A stretch of 64,000 nt of DNA from Mycolicibacterium aurum (GTDB taxonomy: Bacteria; Actinomycetota; Actinomycetes; Mycobacteriales; Mycobacteriaceae). Under the pieces are notes generated by a model, which was not told the origin of the DNA, searched no databases, and saw only the letters and a list, made by a program, of their open reading frames with translations. Each line of letters opens with the position of its first letter. Within the stretch, counting starts at the first letter, position 1. Made by a program: the position numbers and the translations under genes. The stretch is from the NCBI GenBank assembly GCA_900078775.1, contig LT549889.1, positions 5,022,001 to 5,086,000 of the forward strand, in the 5' to 3' direction. This document shows, in pieces, positions 62,391 through 64,000 of the stretch.

Positions 62391-63422
62391 ATGAGTATTC
62401 GAGGGACGCTCTTCAAGCTGGCCGCGATCTCCGCGGTGCTGCTCACCTTCACCGCGGTCATCTTCGTGGTGTTCGCGCAGCTGCGGTTCGACCGGACCAC
62501 CGGCTACTCGGCCATCTTCGAGAACGCCAGCGGCCTGCGGGCCGGCCAGTTCGTCCGGGCCTACGGCGTCGAGGTCGGCAAGGTCGAGGACGTCGTCCTC
62601 ATCGACGGCGGCGACAAGGTGCGCGTCGACTTCGCGGTGGAACGCAATCTGCAACTGTTCGACGAGACCACCGCCGCCATCCGGTATCTGGACCTGATCG
62701 GCAACCGCTATGTGGAGCTGCGCCGCGGCGACAGCGACACCGTGCTGCCCGGCGGCAGCACCATCCCGGTGGAACTGACCGAACCGGCGCTGGACCTCGA
62801 CGCGCTCGTCGGCGGCTTCCGCCCGCTGTTCAAATCCCTTGACGCGGACAAGGTCAACAACATCGCCACCTCGATCATCACCATCTTCCAGGGCCAGGGC
62901 GGCACCATCAGCGACATCCTGGACCAGACGGCCGAACTGACCAACGCGCTGGCCGACCGCGATCAGGCCATCGGTGAGGTCATCACCAACCTGAACACCG
63001 TGCTGGACACCACCGTCAAGCATCAGAAGCAGCTCGACGACACCTTGCAGAACTTCGAGACCCTGATCACCGGGCTGAAGAACCGCGCCGACCCGATCGC
63101 CTCCTCGGTCGCCGACATCAGCAATGCCGCCGGATCGTTGTCGGATCTGCTGGCCGACAACCGGCCGCTGCTGCGGGACACCGTCGGCTACCTGGAGACC
63201 ATCCAGCAACCGCTGATCGACCAGCTGGATCAAGTCGACGAGATCGTGTCCCAGATCCCGGCCGCGCTCAAGGTGATCGGCCGCGCCGGCGGCATCTACG
63301 GTGACTTCTTCAACTTCTACGCCTGCGATCTCTCGCTGCGGCTCAACGGCGCTCAGCCGGGTGGCCCGGTCCGCACCGTGAGGGTGACCACCCAGCCGAC
63401 GGGCAGGTGCACACCGCAATGA
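62391..63422 (+). CDS. mce1B: Mce1B, lipid-transport MCE protein
   Basis: 343 residues. N-terminal transmembrane helix (about 7-30), MCE domain (about 35-115; ASGLRAGQFVRAYGVEVGKVE), and long helices (about 140-290) forming the needle. Starts 10 bases after mce1A; its TGA overlaps the mce1C ATG (ATGA). Confidence 0.93.
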   Translation: MSIRGTLFKLAAISAVLLTFTAVIFVVFAQLRFDRTTGYSAIFENASGLRAGQFVRAYGVEVGKVEDVVLIDGGDKVRVDFAVERNLQLFDETTAAIRYLDLIGNRYVELRRGDSDTVLPGGSTIPVELTEPALDLDALVGGFRPLFKSLDADKVNNIATSIITIFQGQGGTISDILDQTAELTNALADRDQAIGEVITNLNTVLDTTVKHQKQLDDTLQNFETLITGLKNRADPIASSVADISNAAGSLSDLLADNRPLLRDTVGYLETIQQPLIDQLDQVDEIVSQIPAALKVIGRAGGIYGDFFNFYACDLSLRLNGAQPGGPVRTVRVTTQPTGRCTPQ

Positions 63423-64000
63423 GGACAATCCAGGGATCGGACCGGATCCGCAAGGGCGTGATGGGCGTCGTCACGGTGGCGCTCGTCATCGGCGTCGGCT
63501 CGTCGATCACCAGCGTGCCGATGCTGTTCGCGGTGCCCACCTACTACGCCCAGTTCAACGACACCGGTGGCCTCAACGTCGGCGACAAGGTGCGCATAGC
63601 CGGCGTCGACGTCGGCACCGTGCAGAGCATGGAGATCACCGGCGACAAGGTCGAGATCGGTTACACGCTCGGCGGCATGGAGATCGGCACCGAGAGCCGG
63701 GCGGCGATCCGCACCGATACGGTGCTGGGCCGCAAGAACATCGAGGTACAGCCCCGCGGGACCACGACCCTGGAACCGCGCGGGTACCTGCCCGTGGAGC
63801 AGACCCAGACGCCGTACCAGATCTACGACGCCTTCCTGGACGTGACGCGGGCCTCGTCGGGGTGGGACACCCAGGCCGTCAAGCAGTCCCTGAATGTGTT
63901 GTCCGAGACCGTCGACCAGACCGCACCGCATCTGAAGTCGGCGCTGGAAGGGGTGCAGAGGTTCTCCGACACCCTGGGCAAGCGCGATGACGACCTCAAA
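63419..64000 (+). CDS. mce1C: Mce1C, N-terminal part (runs off the window)
   Basis: First 194 residues, starting MRTIQGSDRIRKGVMG. N-terminal transmembrane helix (about 14-36), MCE domain (about 42-120; GLNVGDKVRIAGVDVGTVQ) and the beginning of the helical needle. The gene continues beyond base 64000. Order yrbE1A-yrbE1B-mce1A-mce1B-mce1C is the standard mce1 order. Confidence 0.92.
   Translation, partial: MRTIQGSDRIRKGVMGVVTVALVIGVGSSITSVPMLFAVPTYYAQFNDTGGLNVGDKVRIAGVDVGTVQSMEITGDKVEIGYTLGGMEIGTESRAAIRTDTVLGRKNIEVQPRGTTTLEPRGYLPVEQTQTPYQIYDAFLDVTRASSGWDTQAVKQSLNVLSETVDQTAPHLKSALEGVQRFSDTLGKRDDDLK

Overview
The window is high-GC actinobacterial DNA, almost certainly from a rapidly growing Mycobacterium (Mycolicibacterium). 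It carries the downstream half of an ESX-1 type VII secretion locus, a fru/pts sugar locus beside it, blocks whose order matches M. tuberculosis Rv0144, Rv0147-Rv0149, Rv0153c-Rv0158 and Rv0162c-Rv0171, and the start of the mce1 operon. ESX-1 and mce1 lie about 47 kb apart here, which from memory resembles M. smegmatis rather than M. tuberculosis. Coding density is very high: many neighbouring genes overlap by 4 nt, GTG and TTG starts are common, and several transcripts look leaderless. I saw no tRNA, rRNA, CRISPR array, insertion sequence or prophage.

Layout. 1-10.4 kb: ESX-1 (end of eccCb1, PE35, PPE68, esxB, esxA, espI, eccD1, then on the other strand mycP1-eccE1-espB-espL). No espJ or espK is present. 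10.4-12.2 kb: a gene for an acidic, low-complexity exported-type protein behind two IdeR-like iron boxes. 12.2-18.1 kb: fructose PTS (fruR-fruK-fruA-ptsH) and divergent ptsI. 18.1-26.2 kb: small membrane protein, pirin, and a TetR-methyltransferase-aldehyde dehydrogenase-SDR-quinone reductase-HAD-DUF456-YceI run. 26.3-31.4 kb: a 1465-residue tandem P-type ATPase sandwiched between two small membrane proteins that share a motif. 31.4-44.7 kb: ptpB-fadE2, MFS plus LysR, a two-component system, an acyl-CoA dehydrogenase with divergent TetR, pntA-pntB, corA and two small proteins.

44.7-47.5 kb: a sulfonate/taurine-type ABC transporter preceded by an 11-codon leaderless reading frame with Cys-Cys codons. 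The Cys-codon region is perfectly complementary to the ribosome-binding region of the first transporter gene, as expected for a cysteine-responsive attenuator. 47.5-54.7 kb: a 36-residue orphan peptide gene, TetR-SDR, ferredoxin reductase-desA3, DoxX and a SigJ-like sigma factor, and a large acyl-CoA dehydrogenase. 54.7-64 kb: adhE1-like dehydrogenase, a thioesterase and an SRPBCC protein, mce1R, and the mce1 lipid-import operon (fadD5, yrbE1A, yrbE1B, mce1A, mce1B, start of mce1C).

By theme, the genes cover envelope secretion (ESX-1), lipid import and oxidation (mce1, fadD5, several acyl-CoA dehydrogenases, desA3), redox balance (Pnt, ADH, SDR) and nutrient uptake (PTS, sulfonate ABC, CorA, P-type ATPase). 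The strongest leads outside routine annotation are the Cys-attenuator leader, the iron-box gene next to ESX-1, the pseudo-ATPase/ATPase fusion with its paired small proteins, and a perfect 22-bp palindrome plus a coupled 17-codon leader frame inside the mce1 operon.
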